Below, one piece after another: positions 6,433-13,353 of a stretch of 13,664 bases of DNA (positions are counted from its first letter, which is position 1; each line of letters begins with the position of its first letter). The notes under the pieces were generated by a model, which made no database searches, was not told the origin of the DNA, and saw only the letters and a list, made by a program, of their open reading frames with translations. The stretch is from the NCBI GenBank assembly GCA_003244035.1, contig QHBV01000087.1:1-13664 (forward strand), read 5' to 3'. The translations under genes and the position numbers were made by a program. This DNA is from Solirubrobacterales bacterium. GTDB lineage: Bacteria > Actinomycetota > Thermoleophilia > Solirubrobacterales > Solirubrobacteraceae.

Positions 6433-8673
6433 ATGAGCCAGCGCGAACGACAACGGCGCCGTAGGCGCAATCACGGAAGCCCCGCGATGCGGGTGTTCGT
6501 GCTGACCGCATCCGTGTGCGTGGCGACGATCGCGCTCGGCGCCCTGGGGATCGTCGGCTGGGTGTCGAGCCTGGCTGCCTCGGCCCCGAACCTCGCTCAG
6601 CTCAAGCCCCAAACGCCCGGCCAGGTCTCGCAGGTGTTCGCGTCCGACGGCACGTCGCTGGGCTACATCCATTCGGATGTGCTGCGGACCTACGTTCCCG
6701 CCGCCCAGATCCCGACCGTGCTCAAGCAGGCCACGGTCGCGATCGAGGATCGCCGTTTCTACCAGCATGGTGCCCTCGACTATCAGGGCATCGTGCGCGC
6801 GGCCACCAAGGACCTCTTGGGGGGCGGTGGCTCTCTGCAGGGCGCCTCCACGCTGACGATGCAGCTGGTTGACAACCTCTACCTTCCCACCAAGCTCAAG
6901 GCCAGCCATAACCTCAAGTACAAGATCATCCAGGCCAAGCTCGCCGAGCAGCTTTGGAGTGCCCACGACAAGTCGTGGATCCTGACCAGCTACCTCAACG
7001 ACGTACCATACGGCACCGTCAACGGCCAGACCGCGTATGGCGCCGGCGCCGCGGCCGAGATGTTCTTCAACGAGCCGGTCTCGCACCTCGACTTGGCGCA
7101 GGTGGCGCTCCTAGCGGGTCTGCCCCAAGCGCCGTCCGCGTACAACCCGTTCAACGCTCCGCAGGTAGCCCGCAGGCGGCGGCAGGTCGTGCTGCAGGCG
7201 ATGGTCAAGTCGCACTACATCTCCCAAGCGCAGGCCGACGCGGCTGATGCCTCGCGTCTCCAGGTCCACCGGAACAGGAGCTACAGCGTGCGGCGCGAGC
7301 AGTACTTCTTCGACTACGTCCAGCAGGAGCTCCACGCGCGGTTCTGCCCCCGCCAGCCCGTCACGAGCCCCTGTCCGGCGGTCGACCAGGGCGGGCTCAA
7401 GGTGTACACGACGATCGACCTGACCAAGCAGCTCCAGGCCCGCCAGGCGATCCTCAACAACGAGGGGCAGCCCGGCGATCCCGCCGTGGCGGTCGTGACG
7501 ATCGACCCCTCGACCGGGCACATCCTGGCGATGGCGACGTCCTCGAGCTACGACCAGACCAGCTTCGACTACGCGACTCAGTCCCACCGCCAGACCGGGT
7601 CGGCATTCAAGGTGTTCGCGCTGATGACTTTGATTCACGACTACCACGGCGACCCCAACCAGACCTACTACGACTCGCATGAGCTGCTCCCCGGCTGGCT
7701 GCCCGAGTACCCCACCTACCACGTGCAGACCGCCGAAAAGGGCTACCTGGGGACCGTGAGCGTGACCAAGGCGACGACGCTCTCCGACAACACCGTGTTC
7801 GCGCAGCTCGGCCAGGACCTGGGCATGGAGAAGGTGTCGGCGACCGCCCACGCGATGGGGATCACCTCGACGCTGTCCGGGTTGCCATCCGAGGTGCTTG
7901 GCGCGGTCGCGGTCTCGCCGCTGGAGATGGCCGACGCCTACGCGACCGTGGCCAGCGGCGGCGTGCACCACGCACCGACCGCGATCAGCCGGGTCGTGTT
8001 CCCCAACGGCAGCCGGCAGGAGCTCGGCGCCTCCCCGGGTAAGCGCGTGTTCACCGATGGCGAGGCCTACGCCGGCACCCAGGTGCTCAAGACCGTGATC
8101 CAGAGCGGCACCGGGACCGCCGCCAACATCCAGTGCCCGGCGGCCGGCAAGACCGGCACCACCAGCAACTACACCGATGCCTACTTCGACGGCTACACGC
8201 CACATCTGACGACCGCGGTGTGGGTCGGCTACCCAAACGCCACCACTTCGATGAACGACGTCAACGGGCTCGGGCCTGGCTTCGGCGGCACGCTCTCGGC
8301 GCCGATCTGGCACGACTACATGGCGCAGGCGCGCGACGGCTATTGCGGCGACTTCGCCAAGCCTGCGGTTCCTTTCAACGGCAAGCCCTTCTTCGGCCAC
8401 CTCGCGGCGACCGGGGGTTCGAGCACCTCACCGGGGTACGGGTCTTCGTCGTACGGGTCGGGGTCCTACGGGTCGGGGTCCTACGGCACCGGCGCTGCTG
8501 GCACGAGCCCAACCACCCCGGTGCCAGGCCTTCTGCCGTCACCTTCGGGGATTCCCGGCAACCCGCCGGGCACGACGGCGCCCGGTGCCACGGGACCGGG
8601 GCCCGGCGTGCCACCCGCGGGTGGCAACGGCGCGGCGCCGGGCGGGGGCCGTACGGGCGGTCGCAGGCACTAA
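6433..8673 (+). CDS. class A penicillin-binding protein (GT51 glycosyltransferase plus transpeptidase)
   Basis: This 746-residue bifunctional enzyme polymerises lipid II and makes 4-3 peptide crosslinks outside the membrane. An Arg-rich cytosolic tail (residues 1-20) and one transmembrane helix (~21-45) come first. The GT51 domain (~60-235) has EDRRFYQHG (catalytic Glu105) and GASTLTMQ (137-144), while the motif-3 region reads YKIIQ (163-167) instead of the usual RKxxE. The transpeptidase domain (~330-620) has SAFK (nucleophile Ser390, Lys393), SDN (451-453) and KTG (573-575). From about 661 a low-complexity Gly/Ser/Tyr then Pro/Gly-rich tail runs to the end. The ATG at 6433 was chosen because the basic tail and helix follow at once; the frame is open upstream to 6073 but overlaps the HAD gene antisense. 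No Shine-Dalgarno is visible. The gene opens the PBP-infA-thiL run. Confidence 0.93.
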   Translation: MSQRERQRRRRRNHGSPAMRVFVLTASVCVATIALGALGIVGWVSSLAASAPNLAQLKPQTPGQVSQVFASDGTSLGYIHSDVLRTYVPAAQIPTVLKQATVAIEDRRFYQHGALDYQGIVRAATKDLLGGGGSLQGASTLTMQLVDNLYLPTKLKASHNLKYKIIQAKLAEQLWSAHDKSWILTSYLNDVPYGTVNGQTAYGAGAAAEMFFNEPVSHLDLAQVALLAGLPQAPSAYNPFNAPQVARRRRQVVLQAMVKSHYISQAQADAADASRLQVHRNRSYSVRREQYFFDYVQQELHARFCPRQPVTSPCPAVDQGGLKVYTTIDLTKQLQARQAILNNEGQPGDPAVAVVTIDPSTGHILAMATSSSYDQTSFDYATQSHRQTGSAFKVFALMTLIHDYHGDPNQTYYDSHELLPGWLPEYPTYHVQTAEKGYLGTVSVTKATTLSDNTVFAQLGQDLGMEKVSATAHAMGITSTLSGLPSEVLGAVAVSPLEMADAYATVASGGVHHAPTAISRVVFPNGSRQELGASPGKRVFTDGEAYAGTQVLKTVIQSGTGTAANIQCPAAGKTGTTSNYTDAYFDGYTPHLTTAVWVGYPNATTSMNDVNGLGPGFGGTLSAPIWHDYMAQARDGYCGDFAKPAVPFNGKPFFGHLAATGGSSTSPGYGSSSYGSGSYGSGSYGTGAAGTSPTTPVPGLLPSPSGIPGNPPGTTAPGATGPGPGVPPAGGNGAAPGGGRTGGRRH
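8437..8490 (+). repeat. 15-nt tandem repeat in the PBP C-terminal tail
   Basis: Units start at 8437, 8452, 8467 and 8482. The two central units are identical (TACGGGTCGGGGTCC), the first is diverged and the last partial. They encode YGSSS, YGSGS, YGSGS and YGTGA. The array is in frame, so copy-number change alters tail length without breaking the reading frame. Confidence 0.8.
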
Positions 8674-8730
8674 GCTTCCGCGTGAGCCGTCGCGCTGACG
8701 CGTGCCCGCAAACGACGCCGGAAGACACGA

Positions 8731-8952
8731 ATGCCCAAGGAAGAGAAGGTAGAGCTCGAAGGAGAAGTCGTCGAGGCCCTGCCCAACGCGATGTTCCGAG
8801 TCAAGCTCGACAACATGGATCGTGTCGTGCTCGGCCACGTGGCGGGCAAGATGCGACGTTTCCGAATTCGGATTCTGCCGGGCGACAGGGTTCGGGTCGA
8901 GCTCTCCCCTTACGACCTCGATCGCGCTCGGATCGTCTACCGGCACCGCTGA
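8731..8952 (+). CDS. infA: translation initiation factor IF-1
   Basis: The 73-residue product is one OB-fold domain covering the full IF-1 length. It binds the 30S A site together with IF-2 and IF-3. Recognisable segments are VELEGEVVEALPNAMFRVKL, GHVAGKMR, IRILPGDRVRVELSPYDL and RARIVYRHR. The ATG at 8731 follows GGAAG (8720-8724) by 6 bases. Two segments differ from the common form: LDNMDRVVLGHVAGK where most have LENGHxVLAHISGK, and MRRFRIRIL where most have an aromatic near the IRIL. The gene is not in the usual ribosomal-protein setting but sits between a PBP gene and thiL. It could therefore be a second IF-1 copy or a relocated single one, which the window cannot decide. Confidence 0.93.
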   Translation: MPKEEKVELEGEVVEALPNAMFRVKLDNMDRVVLGHVAGKMRRFRIRILPGDRVRVELSPYDLDRARIVYRHR

Positions 8953-8974
8953 GTCGGCGCCGGGGCTGAGCGGA

Positions 8975-9985
8975 GTGCGCGAGCTCGACCTGATCGAGGC
9001 GCTCGAGCAGGTGCTCGCGCCCGGCTCGGCGCGCGTGATCCGGTGGCTGGGAGACGATGCGGCGGTCGTGCGCGCGGGCGGCTACGCGGTGACCTCGGTC
9101 GACACGAGCGTCGAGGGCGTGCATTTTCGTAGTGACCAGCTCGAACCGGAGGAGATCGGCCACCGTGCGCTCGCGGCGGCGCTGTCCGATCTCGCGGCGA
9201 TGGGGGCGCGGGGCGGGGAGGCGTATCTCGCACTCGGATTGCCGGCGGGCACCGATCGCGACCGGGCACTCGCGCTGTTCGCAGGAGCGCAGGCGCTCGC
9301 TTCGGCCACCGGGGTCACGATCGCCGGCGGCGATCTGACCCGTGCGCCCGAGCTGATGATCTCGGTCACGGTCGTGGGCTGGAGCGAGGACCCCGGCGAG
9401 CTCGTCGGCCGCGACGGCGCGCACGTGGGAGACCTGGTCGCCGTCACCGGAGCGCTGGGTGGATCTGGAGCCGGGCTCGCGGTGCTCGAAGGCCGCGCCG
9501 AGCCCCCGGAAGAGGGTGACGCATCCGCGCTGCGAGCGCGATACGCGCGGCCGGCGCCGCGACTGGCGGCGGGTCGGGCGTTGGCCGCCGCCGGCGCGCG
9601 GGCGATGATCGACCTCTCCGACGGGCTTGCCGGCGACGTCGGCCAGCTCGCGCGACGAAGCGGGGTGCGGATCGAGCTGTCGCTGGCGTCGCTCCCGATC
9701 GCACGGGAGGTCAAGGACGCGGCCGCCCAGCTCGGGATCGACGCCCGCCTGCTCGCGGCCACCGCGGGTGAGGACTACGAGCTGTGCGCGTGCGTGCCGG
9801 CCGCGGCCCGTGGCGTGGCCGAGCGGGCTTACGCCGAGCGCGATCGTACTTTCGAGGGCGCGTCCGGGTCCCCGCCCGGGCTGACGTGGATCGGGCGGGT
9901 GGTAGATGGGGAGCCCGGTGTCAGCTTCATCGATGCGCCGGCGGGGCTGGCGGGAGAGCTCAGGGGGTACGAGCACTCGTTGTGA
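8975..9985 (+). CDS. thiL: thiamine-monophosphate kinase
   Basis: ThiL phosphorylates thiamine monophosphate with ATP to thiamine pyrophosphate in the cytosol, the last step of cofactor synthesis. The 336-residue product has the family landmarks in order: GDDAAVV (26-32), DTSVEGVHF (43-51), SDLAAMGA (71-78), GGDLT (118-122), DLSDGL (213-218) and GEDYEL (265-270). The acidic residues here coordinate Mg2+ and phosphates in this PurM-like fold. The GTG at 8975 was chosen because RELDLIEALEQVLAP is the usual N-terminus. The frame extends back to 8822, but that part lies inside infA in another frame. The gene starts 22 bases after the infA stop, so the two are probably co-transcribed. It ends convergently with the minus-strand secreted-protein gene, 51 bases away; I see no terminator there. 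Confidence 0.93.
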   Translation: MRELDLIEALEQVLAPGSARVIRWLGDDAAVVRAGGYAVTSVDTSVEGVHFRSDQLEPEEIGHRALAAALSDLAAMGARGGEAYLALGLPAGTDRDRALALFAGAQALASATGVTIAGGDLTRAPELMISVTVVGWSEDPGELVGRDGAHVGDLVAVTGALGGSGAGLAVLEGRAEPPEEGDASALRARYARPAPRLAAGRALAAAGARAMIDLSDGLAGDVGQLARRSGVRIELSLASLPIAREVKDAAAQLGIDARLLAATAGEDYELCACVPAAARGVAERAYAERDRTFEGASGSPPGLTWIGRVVDGEPGVSFIDAPAGLAGELRGYEHSL

Positions 9986-10036
9986 GTCGGATCGTTGCCA
10001 CGCCCTCGGGACCTACCGGGCCACCAATGTCGCCCT

Positions 10037-10720
10037 CTATGCAACCAGGCAGCGCAGCATGACCGGCCGAGATCGCTTGCTGGTGGCGTTGACCTGCTGG
10101 TCGGAAAAGCAACCCGGTGCGACGAGCGTGTAGCGGCCGACCGGGGCAGTGAGCATCGAGGTGTGGCCAGGCCTGATTCTCCGGATGGCGGCGACGTTTC
10201 CGGCGGCGTCGAGAAGCCGCACGACCCAGGATCCAGGGCTTGGGGGCGAGAAGCCCACGCGCACTGGAAGCGTGCTGCAGCACGCTTCCAGCCTGACCGC
10301 AACCCGTCCGAGGCGAGCGTGGAAGTCATCGACGATCCGTCGCTGACCGACGGGCGCGGAGAGCCTTACGACCGCTGCGTACCCGACGAGATCTGACAGG
10401 CAGATCGAACCGAGATCTCCGACCGTGATCGTGAACCGGATCTCGCTCCGCGTCTCCTTCACGGTGGCGCCGGCGAGCAGCCCGCAGCTCGAGCTGCCGT
10501 CGAAATACACCCTGACCGCCTCGCTGCGGGGCAGCGCACGGTACGCGGTCGCACGACGCGTCGTGATGTGGGACAGGCCCGCGGTGGGTGGGGATGGGGC
10601 TGACCGCAGCATCCGTGGGATCGACGAGTGACTCGCCGACGCGGCTACCGCGGAGAACGCCGAGATCGACGCGGTCAGCGCGAGGGCAAGGCCCCAGACC
10701 AGACCGCTCGACACGCGCAC
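10037..10720 (-). CDS. small secreted protein with six cysteines, function unknown
   Basis: I do not recognise a named family. The 227-residue product starts with a signal-peptide-like stretch (VRVSSGLVWGLALALTASIS, then Ala-rich to about residue 30). The middle part (~66-133) has alternating hydrophobics with Cys79 and Cys107 and the run VVRLSAPVGQRRIVDD. It resembles a beta-rich segment seen in other actinobacterial exported proteins. The C-terminal part (~150-205) ends in VGRYTLVAPGC, like a small beta-sandwich. Further Cys are at 147, 148, 204 and 224, so disulfides are plausible after export. The start is GTG at 10720 because AAGGAG lies 5 bases upstream; GTG at 10726 overlaps that ribosome site. 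There is no LPXTG/LAXTG motif. It is the third gene of the M28-like/sortase operon, 27 bases after the sortase stop. Confidence 0.75.
   Translation of the reverse strand: MRVSSGLVWGLALALTASISAFSAVAASASHSSIPRMLRSAPSPPTAGLSHITTRRATAYRALPRSEAVRVYFDGSSSCGLLAGATVKETRSEIRFTITVGDLGSICLSDLVGYAAVVRLSAPVGQRRIVDDFHARLGRVAVRLEACCSTLPVRVGFSPPSPGSWVVRLLDAAGNVAAIRRIRPGHTSMLTAPVGRYTLVAPGCFSDQQVNATSKRSRPVMLRCLVA
10264..10291. repeat. perfect 28-bp palindrome inside the secreted-protein gene
   Basis: The 14-base half CTGGAAGCGTGCTG is followed immediately by its exact reverse complement, with no spacer. It encodes residues 144-153 (LEACCSTLP), including the adjacent Cys147 and Cys148. It could be a DNA-binding site, a cruciform or an RNA hairpin near the end of the operon mRNA, or chance. 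Confidence 0.85.
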
Positions 10721-10747
10721 GATCACTCCTTCATCGTACCGGGACCC

Positions 10748-11416
10748 TCACGCCGCCAGCCCAGTCGGCGCCACCTCCTGCAGCCGGGCGAAGACGATGA
10801 TCCGCTGGGCGGCGCTGTACAGAGGGTTACAGGCGGACAGCACGAGCCGGTCGTAGCCGACGTTGCGGATCACGTACAGCGCGGTCGGCGCGACGATCTT
10901 GCGGTACTGCACCACGTAGGTGAAGGTCGCGTAGGGCATCTTCAGAACGATCGTGTTGCCCGTCCCGACCGAGTCGAGGTGGCGGAACGGCGCGAGGTAG
11001 GTGGTGCGGTGGCCCGCGATCGCCACCGTCCGGCCGAGGCCGGGGAAGGCGGTCGAGGGATAGTGGCCCGGGCCCTTCTCGAGGGTGGCGTCGTCGGTGC
11101 CCTGCACGATCTCGTTGTCGACCCCGATCTTGCCGATCGTGATCTGCCCGATCGCCGCGCCGGTGGCGACCTCACGCTGATCGAGCCGCGCGAGGTAAGC
11201 GATTCGCAGCTGGACCGTCCTCAGGCTCGCCAGCGCGTTGCGATCCAGCTTGTTGAGGTGCTGCGTGAGGTACTGCTTGTCGACCTCGCCGCGCTTGATC
11301 AGCCCGATCAGCGCGGTGATCGGCTCCTGCCAGACGAGCGTGACGCCGGCATCGACAACGAGCAGGATGCCGGCGATGATCAGCACCGAGGAGATGTCGC
11401 GGATCAGCCGTCTCAT
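10748..11416 (-). CDS. class E-type sortase
   Basis: This 222-residue membrane-anchored cysteine transpeptidase has an N-terminal helix at about residues 9-29 after a basic MRRLIRD. The sortase domain (~85-215) shows GHYPSTAFPGLGRTVAIAGH with His136, RTTYLAPFRHLD right after it, the catalytic LSACNPL with Cys196, and AQRIIV with Arg205. The GHRTTY and CNP forms match class E/D sortases, which in actinobacteria join LAXTG-type substrates to the cell wall. The ATG at 11416 was chosen because it shares ATGA with the stop of the upstream M28-like gene, a 4-bp overlap typical of coupled translation. The frame is open further upstream, but only as a shadow of that gene. No protein in the window has an obvious sorting signal, so the substrate is elsewhere or unconventional. 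Confidence 0.9.
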   Translation of the reverse strand: MRRLIRDISSVLIIAGILLVVDAGVTLVWQEPITALIGLIKRGEVDKQYLTQHLNKLDRNALASLRTVQLRIAYLARLDQREVATGAAIGQITIGKIGVDNEIVQGTDDATLEKGPGHYPSTAFPGLGRTVAIAGHRTTYLAPFRHLDSVGTGNTIVLKMPYATFTYVVQYRKIVAPTALYVIRNVGYDRLVLSACNPLYSAAQRIIVFARLQEVAPTGLAA

Positions 11417-13287
11417 CGCCGTAACGCCGACTCCGTTCCCCCCAGCGACCCCGGACCAGCGTAGGAGAGGGGCCCTCGGACCGTCACTCGAAGCTCCTCG
11501 GGTTGGGCCTCGCGGGACGCGTGCCAGGCGATCGCGATGACGCTCACGACGCATCCGAGCAGGATGCTCCACTCGAGCACGACGAGCCATGCGACCCCGC
11601 CCCCGGCGATCAACAGCAGGCCGTTCCACAGCACGTCGATGGGGCCCAAGCCGAGTGCGACGCCGTAGTAGACGATCACCAGCAGCGGCGGCACCAGGCC
11701 GGCGAGCACGATCGCCGCGCTCGCCGCGGGGTGCAGCCGGACGTCTGGGTCCACCACCCACATCCACAGGTGCAGCGCGGGGATCAGGAGTACCGCCGCA
11801 AACGGGTTGGCGATCCAGATCGCCAACCCCGTAATGCACATCACGAGCAGAACCGCGACGGCGGCTCCCTGAATGGGGGGGTGCTTCGCCCGCCGCGCGG
11901 CTCCGGCCCCGCCGCCGCCCCCCCCGCCGGCGCTGGCGCCGGCGCCCCCCCCGCCGGCGCTGGCGCCGCCGGCGCTGGTCGCAGCCGTCGGCTTGACCCG
12001 CACGGCCGCGACCCGGATCAGCAGCGGCCGCAGCGCATACAGCGACAGCGCGATCACGCACGCGAGCATCACCAGCAGGACGGCCCCGGTGCCGCGCAGC
12101 GCCACCGCGCCCGGGCCGACCGCGCTCGGCGGCGCTACATGGATCAGCCCCGCAAGCTTGCTGACCAGCACGGCCAGGAGCGCCAGCGCGAACGGCACCG
12201 CCCCCGTCAGCACCCACGATGTCCAGCGCACGATCGAATGGCCACGCCGGCGGGCCCGCGCGATCGCGTCGATCGTGGCCATCATCACCGGCAGCATCAG
12301 CGCCAGCACCAGCAGCCTGATCGCCCACGCGGGCACGAGCTTGCCGTCGAACAGCAGGTATGCGGATGACCCCGGCACCGCCGGGCCGCTGTCGAGCGCC
12401 GTGACCGCGGCTAGCACCGAGCGCCCGAGCGTGGTGATCCTGTCGGCATTGCCCACAGGTTCATCGGGCGCGGGCTCACGCTCTCCGGCCAGCGACACGA
12501 GCACGGCCGGCTGGCCACGCGCGCCGAACGGGCCCTGCTCGGTCAGCGAGATCGGAAGGGACAGATGCGCGAGCTGCCCCGCCAGGCTGATCCCACCCGG
12601 CTGCATGCCCGCCTGCGCGCCCAGTGCGGTGGCGAGGGTGTTGCGCAGCAGCGGCGGTGCGAGCACCGGGCCTCCTGACCACGGCGACACGACCGGCTCG
12701 CGCACGCGCGCGCCGGCGAGATCGCCGAGCGCTATCACGGCGTCGACCGGCCCGCTGATCGATCGGGCGACCCTGGTCGCACCGGCGGCGCCGGCAGAGC
12801 CGCTCGTGGAGACCAGCACGATCGTGCGCCGGGTGGTCTCGCCGGCGAGCACCTGCCCAAGCTCGATCAACGTCGCGGTGCCAGACAGCTCGCTCTTCGC
12901 AGGCGCGCTGAGCGCGTCGCGGTGGGCGACCACGACGATGCTGCCGTTCGACTGGCCGGCGCGGACCGCGGTCACGGTCTCCAGCGTCCGCGGCCCGTCG
13001 GCCGTCGCGCCGGCGAATGAGCTCGTCGAGACGCTGAAGCCGTGGTCGCCCTGCAGGCTCTGCGCGACAAAGCCGGCCAGCGCGTCGTCGCCGGCGGATC
13101 CGGGCCGGCGATCAGGGTATTGCCGAGCGAGCGTCTGCATGCTGCTGTAGGCGTTCTGCCCGTTGAACGCATCGGGCGCGAGCGTGCTCTGCAGCCCCCC
13201 CGGCTGGTCGCGCAGCGAGAACGCCAGCACGACCGCGGCGAGGGCGACGGCGACGAAGCCCGTCCGGTAGATCCGCGGGTCCAGCAT
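11413..13287 (-). CDS. M28-like peptidase-domain polytopic membrane protein, probably non-catalytic
   Basis: The 624-residue protein has one N-terminal helix (~9-25), an external domain (~35-295) and about eight helices in the C-terminal half. The external domain follows the M28 aminopeptidase layout: YPDRRPGSAGDDAL (58-70), VVVAHRDAL with H122 and D124, and a GTATLIELGQVL helix. However, the bridging-Asp segment (usually DDN-SG) reads SELSG (132-136). The Glu-Glu segment after the next strand reads VSTSGSAG (159-166). Two zinc ligands and the general base therefore seem lost, so a binding or scaffolding role is more likely than proteolysis. A Gly/Ala linker (~437-465) separates groups of helices. 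The ATG at 13287 has no Shine-Dalgarno, but a -10-like box lies nine bases upstream. It is the first gene of the sortase operon. Confidence 0.8.
   Translation of the reverse strand: MLDPRIYRTGFVAVALAAVVLAFSLRDQPGGLQSTLAPDAFNGQNAYSSMQTLARQYPDRRPGSAGDDALAGFVAQSLQGDHGFSVSTSSFAGATADGPRTLETVTAVRAGQSNGSIVVVAHRDALSAPAKSELSGTATLIELGQVLAGETTRRTIVLVSTSGSAGAAGATRVARSISGPVDAVIALGDLAGARVREPVVSPWSGGPVLAPPLLRNTLATALGAQAGMQPGGISLAGQLAHLSLPISLTEQGPFGARGQPAVLVSLAGEREPAPDEPVGNADRITTLGRSVLAAVTALDSGPAVPGSSAYLLFDGKLVPAWAIRLLVLALMLPVMMATIDAIARARRRGHSIVRWTSWVLTGAVPFALALLAVLVSKLAGLIHVAPPSAVGPGAVALRGTGAVLLVMLACVIALSLYALRPLLIRVAAVRVKPTAATSAGGASAGGGGAGASAGGGGGGGAGAARRAKHPPIQGAAVAVLLVMCITGLAIWIANPFAAVLLIPALHLWMWVVDPDVRLHPAASAAIVLAGLVPPLLVIVYYGVALGLGPIDVLWNGLLLIAGGGVAWLVVLEWSILLGCVVSVIAIAWHASREAQPEELRVTVRGPLSYAGPGSLGGTESALRR
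11918..11978. repeat. 27-bp tandem repeat with two C8 tracts in the M28-like gene
   Basis: C8 (11918-11925) plus GCCGGCGCTGGCGCC plus GGCG is followed by a second C8 (11945-11952) plus the same 15-mer, then a partial third copy of the 15-mer up to 11978. On the coding strand these are G8 runs encoding the Gly/Ala/Ser linker between membrane helices. A 7-base G run (11875-11881, plus strand) lies nearby. Homopolymers of this length are prone to slippage, in replication or sequencing. Confidence 0.8.
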
Positions 13288-13296
13288 CGACCACGG

Positions 13297-13325
13297 AGGT
13301 TAAGGGTTCGCGCCGGAAGGCCCAA
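13297..13325 (-). promoter_or_regulatory. candidate promoter of the M28-like/sortase operon
   Basis: On the minus strand TTGGGC (13325-13320) and TAACCT (13302-13297) are separated by 17 bases. TAACCT fits TANNNT and ends nine bases before the ATG at 13287, so the transcript would be leaderless or nearly so. The -35 matches the TTGACA consensus at only three positions. Confidence 0.4.
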
Positions 13326-13338
13326 CCCGGGTGGGCAC

Positions 13339-13344
13339 TACCCT
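13339..13344 (+). promoter_or_regulatory. candidate -10 box of the response-regulator gene
   Basis: TACCCT fits TANNNT and ends nine bases before the GTG at 13354, the same spacing as for pyrE and the M28-like gene. No -35 is recognisable at the expected distance. It supports a leaderless start at 13354 but is weak on its own. Confidence 0.3.
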
Positions 13345-13353
13345 TGTCGAAGA

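Noticed and set aside
7111..8400. Long minus-strand open frame opposite the PBP gene
   Set aside because: Antisense shadow caused by high third-position GC; no recognisable domain.
8410..8673. PBP tail as a sortase sorting signal
   Set aside because: No LPXTG/LAXTG-like motif and no following hydrophobic helix; the protein is already anchored at its N-terminus.
10723..10734. Minimal open frame MKE-stop covering the ribosome site of the secreted-protein gene
   Set aside because: Probably a by-product of the GAAGGAGTGA ribosome-site sequence; three codons are not evidence of an upstream regulatory peptide.
11417..12328. Upstream extension of the sortase frame through the M28-like gene
   Set aside because: It is low-complexity shadow sequence. 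The ATGA overlap and the membrane helix place the start at 11416.
13302..13345. AAGGGT/ACCCTT inverted repeat flanking the divergent promoter centre
   Set aside because: Arms of six bases 32 bases apart overlap the two -10 boxes and could simply reflect the opposed promoters; too short to call an operator.
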